From the NCBI GenBank assembly GCA_040954595.2, contig CM082596.2, forward strand, positions 4,154,001 to 4,218,000: a stretch of DNA of 64,000 nt, in the 5' to 3' direction. Within the stretch, counting starts at the first letter, position 1. The number at the start of each line of letters is the position of its first letter. The notes beneath the pieces are model-generated. The model was not told the DNA's origin. It was given only the letters and a program-made list of their open reading frames with translations, and did not search any database. This DNA is from Balanoglossus misakiensis. Lineage: Eukaryota > Hemichordata. Position numbers and translations under genes: made by a program. Shown piece by piece: positions 26,101 through 40,465 of the stretch.

Positions 26101-29099
26101 TGAGCATTAACTATGTCCATTTGTGACAAAATTACTCACCCACAAAAGGACAAAAACGGTGGGAGATTTCTTATTTAATCCACATCAAAAAACTCCAGTC
26201 CACTTCATTTGTCTGCTTGACTGAGAAGTCGTACAGTTTACCCAAGTATGATTCAGATCTGAATAAGTTAATCTTCGCCTGATCTACTTAAAGATTTATG
26301 GGTTGCTTTTTGCCGGGAGTTATTGTCTAGGGTTGCCGACTTCATGCTTGGCCAATTTAATAGATCTCCGGGCAGTGCTGAAAATCGAGAAACACTCCTG
26401 CACTCAGCAGCCAATATCACATCCTGTTTGACCATCAACCGAACATCATGGCAGCCAAAACTTTCAAGTACCGTCGGCTGATGGAGAAAGTGCTTAATAC
26501 TTTAATACAGTCTTTCAATTTTGCGTTTTATGTCGTATCCTCAGTGGAATGCATGCAACAACACAGACATTTCCTGTCAACGCAATCTGATTCATTCACT
26601 GAAATGACACGGCACAGGTTTAGTGCAATTTACGCAAGTGCTCTATCGACTTTAGTTCCACTACAACACAATCTGAATGTCCATCAAGTCTGCTTCTTCG
26701 GGGAAATATTTGAAACAAACATTCCTTGTTCCAAATACATAATTCTTAAATGATCAAAATATTATTTCATAATCAATTGGTAAATTAGACAGCCATGGTG
26801 AGAGAGAGAATGTTGACACAGTGAGGATGTAGATGAACACTTTTCCCCTGTCCATCTACAATGTAGTCGTTGCCATATCTCTTGCCATAAGCTCTGCTGA
26901 AGGTATGAACTGAAGCAACACATTATTCATTAAGTTCACCACTAAAAGGCTTTGTTCAGCTTTGCTTTAATTTCCAAAGTCAGTGAGACTGCATTTGATG
27001 ACTGTCAACAACAAAAAGTGCTGGTAATCAACTCGCGTGCTGAGAATTTCATTCAAAACTGTGCATTGACTCTAGCTCTTTGATTCGAGACGATATTAGA
27101 ATTCCTAAACACTTAACACATTACCAGCCCAAGTGCAGGTGTCCTTTGTTACAAGCAATTACTTCATACAGAAAGAAATGGCCTCGTAGTAAAAGAAAAT
27201 AGTCTCTAAGGACAGTTCAGTAAATCATAGACAAAAAAGTTGACAAAATAACAGGGACACAAGTTTGTTTTGTACTTGAAAACAAAAACTCCAACAGCAA
27301 TAAACTATACGTTACTGCCAAACCCACATTTGATTTAAATCTTAATTTCTGAAGGAAATCTTTCAACATAAAATTTAAGACTTTTTCATGTAACATCAAT
27401 AAAACACACGACCTTCTCATTCATTCTCTCACATAACATTTTATGAAGTCACTGCAGCCTTGTCTTGTTGAAAGGAAACCACTAAATCAGATTAATTCTA
27501 TACTCTTCTGCCTTGGAGTCAAAACGGGTTGATCATGTTGTCAAAGTTGTAAGCTTCATGTAATGCGAGGAGTGGAGTTTTATTCCCAAGGATAATTTGG
27601 TTGTTGGATTTAAGAGACAAATAACCAAGGAGTCTTGCTCGCTGGCTTTTAATTACTCTTTTGGGGGACGTCGATGATTAAGACAGCGGCATGCAAAAGA
27701 CTTCTCTTTGTAAGGGTGTTAAGCTATATTTTGATTAAAGTGTTCAAATACATACAAAGTTTTGGTAAAAAAATTATGAGTTCCGACCCCGAGTTCATGG
27801 CACAGATATGAAAATAACCCTTACCCTGACCGCCATTTCAATTTACTTATGATATATACTAGGTTATCCAAATTTTGAAATAAACATATAATCCAGTGAA
27901 TGTTAGAATAGGCCAAGAAATCAGTGTGACGCACTAAAAAGAGCGAGACTGTAATCAACAGATGAATGATTCAGGATTTTTGTCTCGTACAATGTTTACT
28001 TATCTAAGCTTTCAAAATTGAAGGATTTGCAATCGTAGATCACAAGATATGCGAATGCGAGCGCGCGAAGCAGTCCCTGAATTTTAAGAACCACTTTTAG
28101 ATGGCGCTGATAACGGAACGGAACAGGAAACGTGATAACTTATCGCGTGTAATCAAACGGAATCAGGACTGTTTTTTACGATCACATCGTTCCACTGACA
28201 GCTGCTTTGATGAATATTTTAAAAATGACACACATCAGTCAGCCGAAGTGTTTGACGTAACTGCGGCAACGTGATGCTGACAAAACCCAGAGACGTATAA
28301 TTTTTTATATTAATGTGTAACTTCTGCCGTAAATCCATCGATGCTTATGTTAACACTGCTATAAGGAGGAGATATTGAAACTTTATCCCTGTGAGCTGTG
28401 GTAATAAAATTGCAGACACCGCCTTTACACAGTGTTACCTCATCATGCCCAGTTACTTCTTCATAAGTTCCAATTCTGTAAGCCTGGTTCATTTGATAGT
28501 CAGAAACACTCACACACAAAAAGGTGAAATTCACCATTTACACATAGGGGTAATAATATTGACCACACTCAAAAAAGCAATGAAAATGCCAGGGTTTGGA
28601 AGAGGGATTCAAAACACTTTATTTATTAGAGATAAAACATGTACTTTACTTTATATAAGTTTGAGCCTTTAACATTATAATACACATTTGCTTTTGAAGC
28701 ACACACAAATGAAAAAATGCACCATGCCATGGAAATTGAAAATTGAAATAAATAAAAATACATCCAGCAATTTTAAACTTTAACAATAAGGACAAGGTTC
28801 TTATTATGAGAGAAAACGAAAATTCTTATTTTAACAAAAAATTAATGAAGTGCACTTACCATGACCTCCTACCCGTACAAAGATGAGACCAAAAAGGCAA
28901 TAAAACAGAAAAAAATCATAATTCAAATATAAAACTTTGCTTCTTCGCTTTAAGAGTAAGACAGAAGAATCATGTTTTCATGCTAAGACCATAATAATAT
29001 ACAAAGCTGCAGAAAGCAGTCCAAATGAGCTCATCACTTATCAATGTCATTTGGGATATATAATGCTTCAATAATCAACAGTCAAATTGTACAGTTAGG

Positions 29100-29120
29100 T
29101 ACTGGTCATCTTGACCAGTA
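29100..29120. repeat. Perfect 9-bp inverted repeat
   Basis: TACTGGTCA and TGACCAGTA with a three-base loop. Confidence 0.85.
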
Positions 29121-32100
29121 GGTTAGGATCAGCATTTTCACCCAAGCCAATGTAAAACCCCAAGCAAGGCAAGATAGATGTATACACAATATTTGATACA
29201 TGTAACTATAAATTACAGTAGTCAACAACATTGAGTTTATACTGCCTTGAGGAGTAACGGCATATAGGGGGCAAAATATTCAACATATTAAACTTATCAT
29301 TTGCAAGCAATATCAGTCACATGAAAAATCGTGATCTGTGAAGGCATTAATCTCCAGTTGATTCGTGTAACAGGTTGGATTTAAGTGGAATCTCTGCACT
29401 CGTATATTGTATCTCGTGCAACACATGTGACATAACTCTGCTTCACTGCTTGAGGGACAAATTGAGTCTGACTACATGAATCTAAACGACCGAGTTTAAA
29501 GTGACCGATTCATGAATTGTACGTTTCCAATTAATTCTACCAGATGGCAAAAGATATAAAAAGAAATCAGCTTTGTCTGACTGTTTATGAGGAATGCAAT
29601 CTATAGCGCCAATGCACACACAGTGCAGAGACCAATTTTCCAAAACGTCTGCAGTGCAAGAACCCATTCTCGACTGAAGCCATTAAAATCATGCCTGAAG
29701 CACTGGGGTTCGCCTGTACTTTTTCGTACTACATGTAGCTCTAACTGCATGAATGGGTCACCTGTTTGCACTTTTACCTGCACCCCATGATTAAAATCAC
29801 GGGCCCATCAGTGCAAAGACAGCTAAACACTTTTATGCATATGTGCATACGCTTTATGTTCTGAAACCCAATTTGCCCTGACCTTTGGGACAACATGTTG
29901 CCACAAATTATTGACACAACTAAGTCAAATGTGCACTAACACTAGTTGGTAATATATTACACCACAGCAAACGCAGCTTGTAGCGTGGTTGCTGAATATA
30001 TCAAGAGAGAAATCAACCTGCAGCATGTCAAAACATACCGTAGATGGTGCATATGGAGTATAGTGGACCATCTGGGCAGGACTCTGACCATTACAATAGT
30101 TTTAATTGATACAAGCTTAACAAAGGCTAAAGCAGTTAACTTTAAAACTGTGTGACTAGAGAAATGTTAAAATGTGGCTGGAGAAATGAATTCAAGAAAC
30201 AAGTCTCTCCTTGAGAACATTTTCAACTTGTATAACGCAGATGGTACAGTCCAGTGAATGTATGAGTCTCTTCCTGTTTTCTTTTACAGCTGTCACACAC
30301 ATGTGAACAGACCCTTATTCTCAAAACCTGAGACTCAGCACATTTCCTGCAAATTTTCATAATCATCACAATCCATCACAATCCATATATAAGCATAGGC
30401 ATCATACTTCTGGTGCAATATCCTCTACTTCATTCCACATCATTTGCATATGAATCACGCTACCTGCGACGACGGAAGGAATTCGCATGTAGGCACCGGT
30501 AACATTTCACTAATGTTCCGATGAGACTCGCATTCCGCCCAAGTCAGAACCATTACTGTCCGGAAGACGTACACTTTTACCTTCCTGGCTGGGCTATTAA
30601 ATTTTTAATACCTGTTTATTGAAAAACTGTCCAATACTATATACAAACTAGATTAAAACGAAATGATGAGTGCACGGTCGGGAATGCTTTCTCAAATTCA
30701 GGGACGATTCTTTTATAGGAACATTCTTATCAGTTTGAACATTAAATTGTTGTACGCCTTCAAACAACTACTCGCAGATCTCTATCACACATTACTTCCA
30801 GAATATCAAGTTTTAATCACAGTGGTTTGATCGTTTTCTTGAAATCATGAAAAAAAATTCCACTTCACAATGAAAGCTATAGGACGAAACTCAAGAGTTG
30901 TACGAGATTTTAAAGTGTCTGTTGAACATGAGAATTAAACCCTAAATTCAAAAGTGTCATGACAATTGTATCTGCAGCTGAAAACGTAATTAAAAAAACC
31001 CACATTATAACATAAATGATGTGCAAACATACAATTATATACCAAACCTGAAACCAGATAACCAACATGAAAAAAACCCTCACACAAAGCAAACTGCATC
31101 AATTCTTTGAAAAGCTGAGACGTCGACCTCCCTGCTTTGTATTTTCAAAAGTGCAACGTTTCCTCAAGTATCTATGCCCACACATACACAAAGACACTAA
31201 TTCACTTTTTCTCACGAACTGAAACTCTATATTTCACAGAAATTTCCCTCACTGACGAGTGGGCTGTTACTGCTCCGTAATTGCTCCAATCGACACAATG
31301 CCCGTCGCTGAAATGCCCTCGCAAAATGACTTTAATTTTCCTAACTGAAAGAATGGTACGTTTGGCTAACAACTGACTTCCATGACTAAGCGTCTCACAT
31401 TGAACCGCAGTCTCAGTAGACACGCAAGCTCCTCGTTACCACGTGATTCCCATTACCATTTCCGTTTTTTTCTCTTCCACCAACATGTCTTATTTACTCA
31501 GTACAAAACCTTTAGTTTTGGAGAAAACAAGCAAAGCCAATTATGCCATCATCCTGTCTCTGTTCAACACAACCATATTTCACGTCTCATATTTCGGTCT
31601 ATCGGGATTCCATAGGTGATTATTTCCAGTAATTTTGATCAAGAATGTAAACAGAAATGATTAAATTTCCAGTGCGTATCAGTGAAATTTTATTTGCAAA
31701 TCTTGGCGAGCTCATTCACTCCACTTCAAAGTGCCATTCACAGTGGAAATTTCATGTCTGAATATACAAGCGATGATTCAATAGAGCCGATTACTTTATT
31801 TTCAATAAAATAAAATGACAACCGCGTGGCTACGTGCTAGCGTTCAATAATGTTCACACAAGGGATTCTCCCTAAGGAGTACAATTACTGGCGCAGACAT
31901 GACAGGAACAATTTTCAATTATATTACTGGAATCAAAAGACTTTGTTGTGCCGAGCTGAAGTTTCTGATCTGGCCAATAATTGAATTTTACACTCCTTCA
32001 AATATTCTTAGTTATGAAATTTATGAATTTTGACTTCTTGATCTGAGGATCCCGACCTCAACAGACTGATGAAAAGAAACTTAAATATTAGGTAAATAGT

Positions 32101-33537
32101 GCTGAAAGTGACCAACTTTGTCCCTTTAATATATACTAATATTTTTATAACATACACTGTATATTCAGGGCTTGTTTGCTAATGATAAATACTTTAAGCC
32201 ATTCAGCAATGATTACCTAAACATATTAACATTACTGATTACTTAAAATAAAATGCCAAATGGTGAATATATGTTATAATGCTAGTAGGTTGCTATGACT
32301 ACACAAGATGCAGACTCTTGTCCCTGGATGTGTTTCTAGGCCAGCACACAGTGTAGGGATCAGCTTTTTCCTAGTTCAAGACTGATTCTCCATACATGTG
32401 TCATCCTTCATCTCTTTACACTTTTACTCAGACACCAGCAGATGTTCAACTCCTTAACATCCGTCCAACAACAGAAGAAATGCTCTGATGCAAATATGAA
32501 TAAATCAACCTGATGAATTGCCTTGTGTTTAAAAACTGACTTTGAAGCCGTACATGTATATATGTCCCACAAACGAGGACAAATTGCTACTGTAAAGATC
32601 AGTTATATGTTATCAAAGCTTGGATCAGCGAAAAGAGTTTGACTGAAAATGGCTGTGGCTTCTTTCACCTGATGCCAAACAGAGAGGGGGGGGGACATGA
32701 CAATGCCATGGCCCACACAGCTGTTTGGTTTGTAACTTAACGACCGCGCATTCTCATGTGATCCAAACACAGCCAAAATGCCAAAATGCACTATCAGGAG
32801 AGAAGACCACCTGATCCCCCACAATGTAAAGGTTTCCACTCAAGACGCACATCTAAACATCCAACAGCAGCCAAACGTGGAAATGTGTAAACCAAGCAGT
32901 CGTCAAGGTTACTAATAGGCTCGACATGGTAGAACACTGTGTTTTTTTCTCAAGTGGCATGCATATGAACGACCAGATGAGCTTTAAAATATATTGACCC
33001 ATTTTTAAAGGTGTACGGAATCGATTTCGCTAACTCTCTGCTTATGAGATTGACAGAAATCCAAAACTGCTGAAACCAAACGGCAGGAATTATAGCCAAA
33101 ATCTAAAACAGGTACACTATAAAACAGTATTTCTGATCAACCTTTCATATTGTATAATGTTTGATCATGCAATCAAATGTAAAAACTTAATATTTTTTTA
33201 TGGCAAACATGATTGCTAGAACACAGATATGATGGTAATAACAAAATCAATATGCAAGTCTGACCTAAAAATACCAACACTATTTGCTTTCATACTCGGA
33301 AATACAGTTGTGTCATAAATGGTATCAAATTATATAAATAACATTTAGTTGATTGCATTCGGGACCATTTCCGACGTTTCCATGGTAATCGTGGTAATTT
33401 GCAGACACTAAAATATAAAATTTGGCAGGGTATTTAATCGTCACCCCCCTTTTTTACTGGGATTGCTGTAGACGGCTCTTTTATTGATTGTTAAGAGGAT
33501 GCCGAAAGGATGGCAGCTGTGTGGGATCGAGTCCATG

Positions 33538-33560
33538 CACACACACACGCACACACACAC
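33538..33560. repeat. CA microsatellite
   Basis: Imperfect (CA)n interrupted by one CG step. Confidence 0.9.
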
Positions 33561-35316
33561 GGCAGGCTGCCTCTCAGGAAATTGCACAATTGATTCCTGC
33601 GGCTTTGACAGGCAGCACTCGGTTACGACACGATCATACTGTATCACAGCGCCGACAATTCGAATTGACTAAACCAGGCCAACAGTCAACCCCGGACGTC
33701 ATTTCTGTATCAGAACACGCAGCAGAATTACTATAACGCCCCAGCCAACTGATCAGCTACTGACAAAAAAAACTTAATCTTGTATACAAATAACACTCAA
33801 TTACTTTCAGTTAGGGCGTTAAGAGCTCTGTATTTGTATTTCAATTTTCTAATGGAGAGGTTTCATCAACGACAGATTTCCTGTCCGCCAAGCCATGTAT
33901 CACAGAATGAAAGTTATCCAAATATTCAGCCTATATGAATCAGCTCAGGTGGCATATAGCCTCCGTGAACACGCTGTGCAACCTCGAAGCTTGGCACTAT
34001 CAAATAATAAATTGAATAATGCTTGCTGTCAGCCATGGTGTGTTGCTGAAAGCAGATAGCTCGAAGTTAAATTATCATGAAATATGCTTGCATGGATGTA
34101 CATGTAGATCACACAGAACAGCATGGGCCTTCTGGGGTCCTTATCTCATCATAACAGCTACCTGGGGCTTGGTCGCTGTACTAATTTAACCTTTCTGCCA
34201 TCGAGAAAAGTCAAACATTTATACGACTGCTGTGAGAGTAGTACAACACCGATTAGACCGATATGAACATTTTAACTCGGAATCCAGTTTTGAAATCCTC
34301 GGCTGTTGACATTTCTAGCGTACACTGCTCTTGGCCGACATTAAAACCATCGTCTAATTTGCTGTTGAACATCGTCTTTCTCGATAATATCACCCATTCT
34401 AAACAGACTGACTGGACTTATCCACATGGGATATAATACCGAGAGGCCCTGTAACCTGCGTCTGCAATGTTGGCAGAAGTTTAGCATACTTGAAGGTGCC
34501 CACGCTAGGGTCATGTCTCTGATTAGAATGATTATCCCAAATGACAAGCATTCAAAAAACCCTACTGTACTCAATACTAAGAAGCTTCTATCTCTATATA
34601 TAACATTAACTGCAATATTTATGTAACGTTTGTCCACCGTGGTTTAATGCGATAACCACCATACAAATCAAATTGAGTGCTTATTTCTGTCTTTCTTTCC
34701 CAAGCATACAATGTAGCCGGCTTTTGCTCTGTCAATGTAAAAAATTTCACGCCAAATCCAACACTTGGCAATTGAAAATCCAGGTTAAGTATACACCCAG
34801 TACATTGACACTACAGACAAATTACCAACCCTTACAACCTCCTACAAACACCTCATTCCATGTCCACTTTATAATTGGTTTCTGAGCGTCGGATCAATCC
34901 AGACATGCATTCAAGTTCCAAACATCGCAAAAATCCTCACAATTTCTCCGAAATGTGTGTCACACGATGCCATTACACACAATGTACTGACTTCTTTCTC
35001 AAATTGGTCAATTCCTGCACACAAAGTCTCCTATGAGACTAATGCATCTAATGACTCTCATTACGAAGTCAGCCGAGCACGTCGGTCATTTTTACGGATC
35101 TTTCTGAACAGTAAATTACAAATCTCTCATTTCTGTGCGACAAAGTCATTCATTAATGCATGTGAGTGCTAGCTCAAATTTTGACCTTGTCCAAATTCAC
35201 CAACACAGATGCAACCGCCATTTAAACTAATTTCCCTGCTAAATTAATTTTACACATTTCTCCTGTAATCGGGTTGACCACATTTAAACTGAGCTTGAGA
35301 AATAAATGTCTGATTT

Positions 35317-35332
35317 GAGAGAGAGAGAGAGA
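35317..35332. repeat. (GA)8 microsatellite
   Basis: Eight perfect GA units. Confidence 0.9.
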
Positions 35333-37328
35333 TAGAAAAGAATCTAATGAGACATTGGAGTTCAGTGTTCAATCGAGACAATTAAGGTCAGAATAACCAG
35401 TGACCTTAATGACCCATGTAATCTCCAATGTGATGAACGACACTGTAATGTTTTGCTAAGATGTGTGGACAGACTCCAGATCAATCCGTGAAAAAGAAAA
35501 CCCTAAGTAAAGTGACTACTGGTATAATCCCACAGGAACTCGAGTATATGGTTGGATAATCCAAGTAATCCTTACCAGCTCATGCACACACTTTCACAAA
35601 ACCACTTTCATCATGAAACGCATCTTTGGGTCAGAGGAGGGATGTGCAAATGTTTTTGAGTTTAAATGGTTATCAGAATCTGCATTTGTTTAAAAAAACA
35701 CCCACAGGGCACAATATTCAATATGCAGAAATGACACGTATGCTCACAAAGCATTAACAGCATTTTAGACTGTCAGTATGTCAAAATCAGATTGGCATAC
35801 AGCGCCATATGAAGCGACACACACTAGCATACTGCAGGCGATTGATGGGAAAGCTAGCAATTACTGATGTTAGAAAATATTGAGCTGTCACTCGAAATAG
35901 GCCATAAATTTTATTTTAATAAAAACAGGGAAAAAGTTATTTTGAGCTCACTCGCAAACCAAATAAGCAGATGCAACTCTTTGTGGCAACTGCACCAAAC
36001 ACACCGTTCAAAGTGGTGCCACCATATTGATCCAGTGCTGGGTCTACTGTACCGGTATATACACCTACTTTCATTTCAAAATGTTTTAGTGATGTCAGAT
36101 CGACAGCATAGCTTTCTGAGGAGATCTTTAATGGTCTGACTGTCACTCGAAATGATCACTAAATGGGCACAGTGGCAAACAGCTCTCTAAGTGGATACAC
36201 AGTTTGTACATGAGAAGTCAGATCTCAGCAAACGATAAACACACTCCCGAACATGGAGCAATTATTTATGTCAGTTTGCTTTGGTAAATGGCACCGAGTC
36301 TCAAAAAGACCATGTGACATTTGTATATCATGGTTGGTGTTTAATCAAGAGTAGAAGAAATACCAGTTCTGTAAATACAGCGAGGCTCTCCCATGTAATG
36401 CTTCAAACCTCCTCGCTCCTCAGAAAACATTGATGGCCGCTAATCTCGCGTGTATTTTGATCAAAGTACTAAGTATGCAATTACAAGCTGACTAGTGCAG
36501 TTCTGACAGCTGAAAGTGGTCGCATGGATGATTGAGATTTTACTCAAGGAGGACGAAAGAGATGAGACGGCGATGGTGGAGACTGAGCACGTTTTGTGGT
36601 GCGAGGATATTGATTTGAGAAAGTTGTAAAAGCGAGGGGTGGCGACTGTCGCCTTCTCTGCAGGAACGTGTCCTGTATAATGAGTGACAATCAAACTGTG
36701 TCTTCTGACAATTCGTCATGATCACGATTCCTAGCTTGAACTGTCAACAGACATGCTTATCCAGTAATCTGCGGACTGAAAGGACCCCACTATACGCCCA
36801 GGTGTGCAAACACTATCATGCAATCGCACCCCCTCCCCCAAAACACTGCGATGGAATTTTAGCATCGACTGCACATCCAAGGCATCTGTGTCTTTTTTCG
36901 ATCAGAGGTTAGATGCCCCTCCATCTCCACAGGTCAAGGACAAAAAGCACACAATGAAAATCCATTAAGCACAATACAATATTAATATTGCAGTATTTTC
37001 ACAATCAGTGCCTTTTTGTTGTCACACACAAAAAGACTTCCTGTAAGCAGAGTGTGGTCGTGTCATCCGCTCTGCAACTAGAATCTCAACTAATTAAAAA
37101 CACAACTGCAGTATTCAACACAGTACTCCACTAATTGTATTTATCATACAATAATCAATGAATTTGTATTGTCAAGTAGTGAATGTATTTACCACAGAAA
37201 AATTACTACAGCACAACTGAATTTATCAATAATTATTTCAACATTTTCATTACGGTAATTATTTTCATGATGAAAGCTCAGTAATTTTATTTTGTGAAGG
37301 AATGCATATAGTGCCACCCTCAAATATT

Positions 37329-37346
37329 GGGGGGGGGGGGGGGGGG
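37329..37346. repeat. Poly-G run of 18
   Basis: Uninterrupted G18 on the plus strand. Confidence 0.9.
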
Positions 37347-40031
37347 CTTTATTCCCTTACAAAATTTACTTCATTTTTTATGGGTACAGCTTTATATTCA
37401 ACTACCTTCATTACAATGAACAGATGATCTATTCGTGCTATTATGTTATTTCAAAAGTAAAGGCCAAGCATTAGCTGCCAGTGACTCTATTGACAACGTA
37501 TGACATACTCTTAATGGACTTCAAATTTAGTCCGATAAATCATGGCTATTTGCGATGTTTTTCTCAAATTTGACAATGAGTCCTGGAGCAACAAACAGTC
37601 AGTGAATTCCGGCTCCAGCTGATCTTCAATTATTTCCTGGTTTCCTTTCAAAGAAAGGGTGTGATAGAATTTAATCCAATAGCAAATACTCACAAACTAG
37701 TACCGGGGTACATTAGATCATGGGATTTTTTTAGATTTATGAAATGATCTAAATATTTACCTTTTTTTGTTCAGTTAAACTGCAATCGATTTACCTTCAG
37801 AAACAACTATTTAACAAAATACTTTCCTGTACAGTATCCATGGTTGCAAATTAATCTCTATGGTAACTGTGATTAACTTCACACAAAACACTAATCAGTA
37901 TCCCTCAATTAATCATTCTTTCCAATTAATTCCAGTATTTAAAAAAAATGAAATATGTCTTTGGGTTGAGGTGAGGGTCAGGGAACAGTTATTTGTCAAG
38001 GCACTTCATAAGGCTATTACTTGATGCAATAAAACCATAAAGTAAATTATTACTGCCATCAGAATTAAAGCTTGCTAGGTTTAAATACAAGAGAGACACA
38101 AGGATGACCCCAGGCAGGGGATGTGGGCCTTTATAAAGATTTATCACTATATGATACACTCTAAACTGAAATAAAACATTGGCCCCTGCAGGCAGGAAAT
38201 GTTGGCCTTTAAAAATTAAACAGTATAAATTTCAATATTAAGGTCAATCTGTACAAAATAAGGTCATGGTAAAAAGGGTCAACTTCTGATTCAAAATAAA
38301 CGAAATGAAAACATCGGTTTTATTTATGATGTTCTTATAGTGCTTAGGTATATTATAGCTTTTTTATGCCCAGTGTAGTAGCTGATTGATTATTAACTCC
38401 CTGCTGAACTGCACATGTATGTTGTTGGTGACGTTCAATAGATACACGACTCAGGGATCTATGCAGATAAACATTTGCAGCAAGATTGGATTAATTTTCT
38501 GGAGAGCAATCAACAACTAAGCAAAGTGGCTTTGGGTTGGATTCGGATCTGAGCTGACAGGGATCGTGGGATTGCCTGCCCTGGATATAAACTTAAATCA
38601 AATAGGACACGTAGATAACGGTTTTCAACCAATGAAATACGACAGACACCACCCACATGTCTACACTCTGGCCACCGAGCACAATAGTGTATTGATCATG
38701 GAATGAATGAACACTACAGTTGGGACACTAGCTTCTGTTTGAAGTCCAGTTGTGACCGACATACATCTGTGTAGTCTATACAATTCTCACACACTACCCG
38801 TGCAAATATCAGAATATTGCAAAGAGTGTGTGTGTGCATCAAACTTTATAAAAATATACATTTTCTGTGTATCATTTCTGAATTTCAGAAATGTCAGTAA
38901 TGAATGATTAGAGCTTAGACAATGAGAATAATTCTTTGATTTATCGATTTCATTTTTGATACTAGTTAGCAATCACTCTGTCGTCATGGAATTATCCCAA
39001 TCCCTCTGAAAGGATTAGTTTGTAGCTAATGACAATCAATTGTCGGATAATGATCATGACTGGAAATGTTATTTCATTAATAATTCAAATATTGATAAAA
39101 ACTACTGTTTCATTCTTTTTAATATCCAAACTTGCATGGTGGTGTTGTGACCATCCCATTAAAAGTTGCAATGGATACTTTGGGAATTTTCATTGGTGGG
39201 CGGAAAGAATTTTCGACTGCATGACCTTACCAATTTTGTTTTATCACTTTACATTTGCCATGGAAGCAGAGGTCAAAGCAGAGTCTATTTGTCTGGCAGA
39301 TTATACGAATCCTATATACCTTTCTTCAATATTTTATTTGCTGATGCACTAAACTATTCTATTTACTGATGTACTGACAGTATTAAATGTGTCCTTGTGA
39401 CGTGTTCCTCGCAATAACCATAAAAATCTGGCCATGAATTTTACTTTTAATGACATTTTAGTTGTATCAAAACCAGCTCAATCCATTCCAAGGCTAGATC
39501 AGGATATGACATGTCAAAAGGTGTAATATAATAGGATTATCAATATACAGAATCCTAAACAAATAGATCACTACCAAAGAGAACCGTTCCACATCAAGCA
39601 TCAAGGGACATTTTTTCAACAAATATGGAAAATTCTGAAATACCTCAACACCGATCAGAATCTCGCATCTGTCATTAAAGAACAGATCATTCTGTATCAA
39701 CTGCAGCAATGTCAGATATGTATCGGCAAAACAAGAGCAGCAAAGTTGATATTTCTCGATCATTTTTTCATTGAAATATAGCCGCAGACCCCTCACTCTT
39801 CCAAGTTCAAAGTCAAATGCCACACACTTGAACCGATGAAATATAAAACTAGCCATCAGAGATCAGGGGATGCAGTAAAGTTTAATGAGATACCACTGGA
39901 ATTAATCAACTTGCAACTGAGTCCGATAAGAGTTCCACAGGAAACAGTCATTTAAAAAATATTAGCGGCCAAATTACTTGGTACTCGGGTTTACAAAATT
40001 AACATTTCCTTTTCTTTTTTTTCTTTTCCAG

Positions 40032-40128
40032 TAACTTTCAACGTTCAGAACTATAAGCTACCAACATAAACTGCCTGCTGACATCCACAGTATGCAACAA
40101 CATGGAACGTTTGGGTCGACCATAAACA
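40032..40128 (+). ncRNA. Candidate noncoding exon of a plus-strand transcript
   Basis: A pyrimidine tract of over 20 bases (40002-40029) leads into TTCCAG|TAAC, and 97 bases later there is a consensus donor AACA|GTAAGTTA. These are among the strongest paired splice signals in the window. Every forward frame contains a stop within the exon, so it is noncoding or untranslated. It lies opposite the minus-strand gene, inside its presumed intron between 42850 and 23164, so it would be an antisense transcript. It could share a transcript with the exons at 47351 and 60954. Confidence 0.45.
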
Positions 40129-40312
40129 GTAAGTTAGATACATCCAATCACTAGAGATAATTAATATATAGACACAATTTTCGAGCTCACCATCACCATT
40201 CACAAACATCTACCGGATTCAGAATAAAACTGAACAGCAATTTAAATTTCCGCTAACAACCACACCTGTGACAACATTATACATAAAACATAATTAAAGT
40301 AAAACCTTATAC

Positions 40313-40465
40313 CTGTCCCCATCACAAAAGTACATATTTAATATTTCCCCCCGGAGAAAACTTAAGCCTTGTCTGGCTGGGAATGGTTGAAACTCCTCAG
40401 GCATTCCGGTTGCCAACCACCTGTACATGAAGGCGGAACAGGGAATACAGGATTTGCTGTTAGCC
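40313..40465 (-). CDS. Candidate symmetric cassette exon, 51 codons, unrecognised
   Basis: A 153-base block, a multiple of three, lies between an acceptor TTCCCCCAG|GGC and a donor GGGACAG|GTATAAG, phase 2 at both ends. It is open throughout and encodes a cysteine- and aromatic-containing peptide that begins ANSKSCIPCSAFMYRWLATG and ends EILNMYFCDGD. I do not recognise it. Its composition is richer in GC than the flanking sequence. Its entry phase does not match the phase-0 exit of the 42850-42936 exon directly, so another exon would be needed between them, or it belongs to something else such as a decayed repeat. Confidence 0.25.

Larger units (their letters stand above)
23165..40031. other. 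Presumed intronic sequence, about 17 kb without a supportable exon
   Basis: AT-rich sequence with microsatellites, poly-G and one hairpin. Transporter helices 1-7 should be encoded between here and 42.8 kb if the gene is continuous. I saw only T-rich stretches that translate as hydrophobic peptides, which is not sufficient. Confidence 0.5.

Noticed and set aside
28861-28952. Minus-strand T-rich block ending in a strong donor (CATG|GTAAGTGC) that translates with FVRVGG, resembling a transporter VR motif
   Set aside because: The hydrophobic reading comes mostly from a polypyrimidine tract, there is no clear acceptor, and T-rich DNA always translates as F/L/Y/V.
29777-29830. Minus-strand block reading DGPVILIMGC before a GTAAAA donor
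   Set aside because: It has a weak acceptor, is very short, and is mutually inconsistent with the 28861 block; it is likely pattern-matching on noise.
39494-39856. 120-codon minus-strand ORF
   Set aside because: AT-rich noncoding composition and no recognisable motif.
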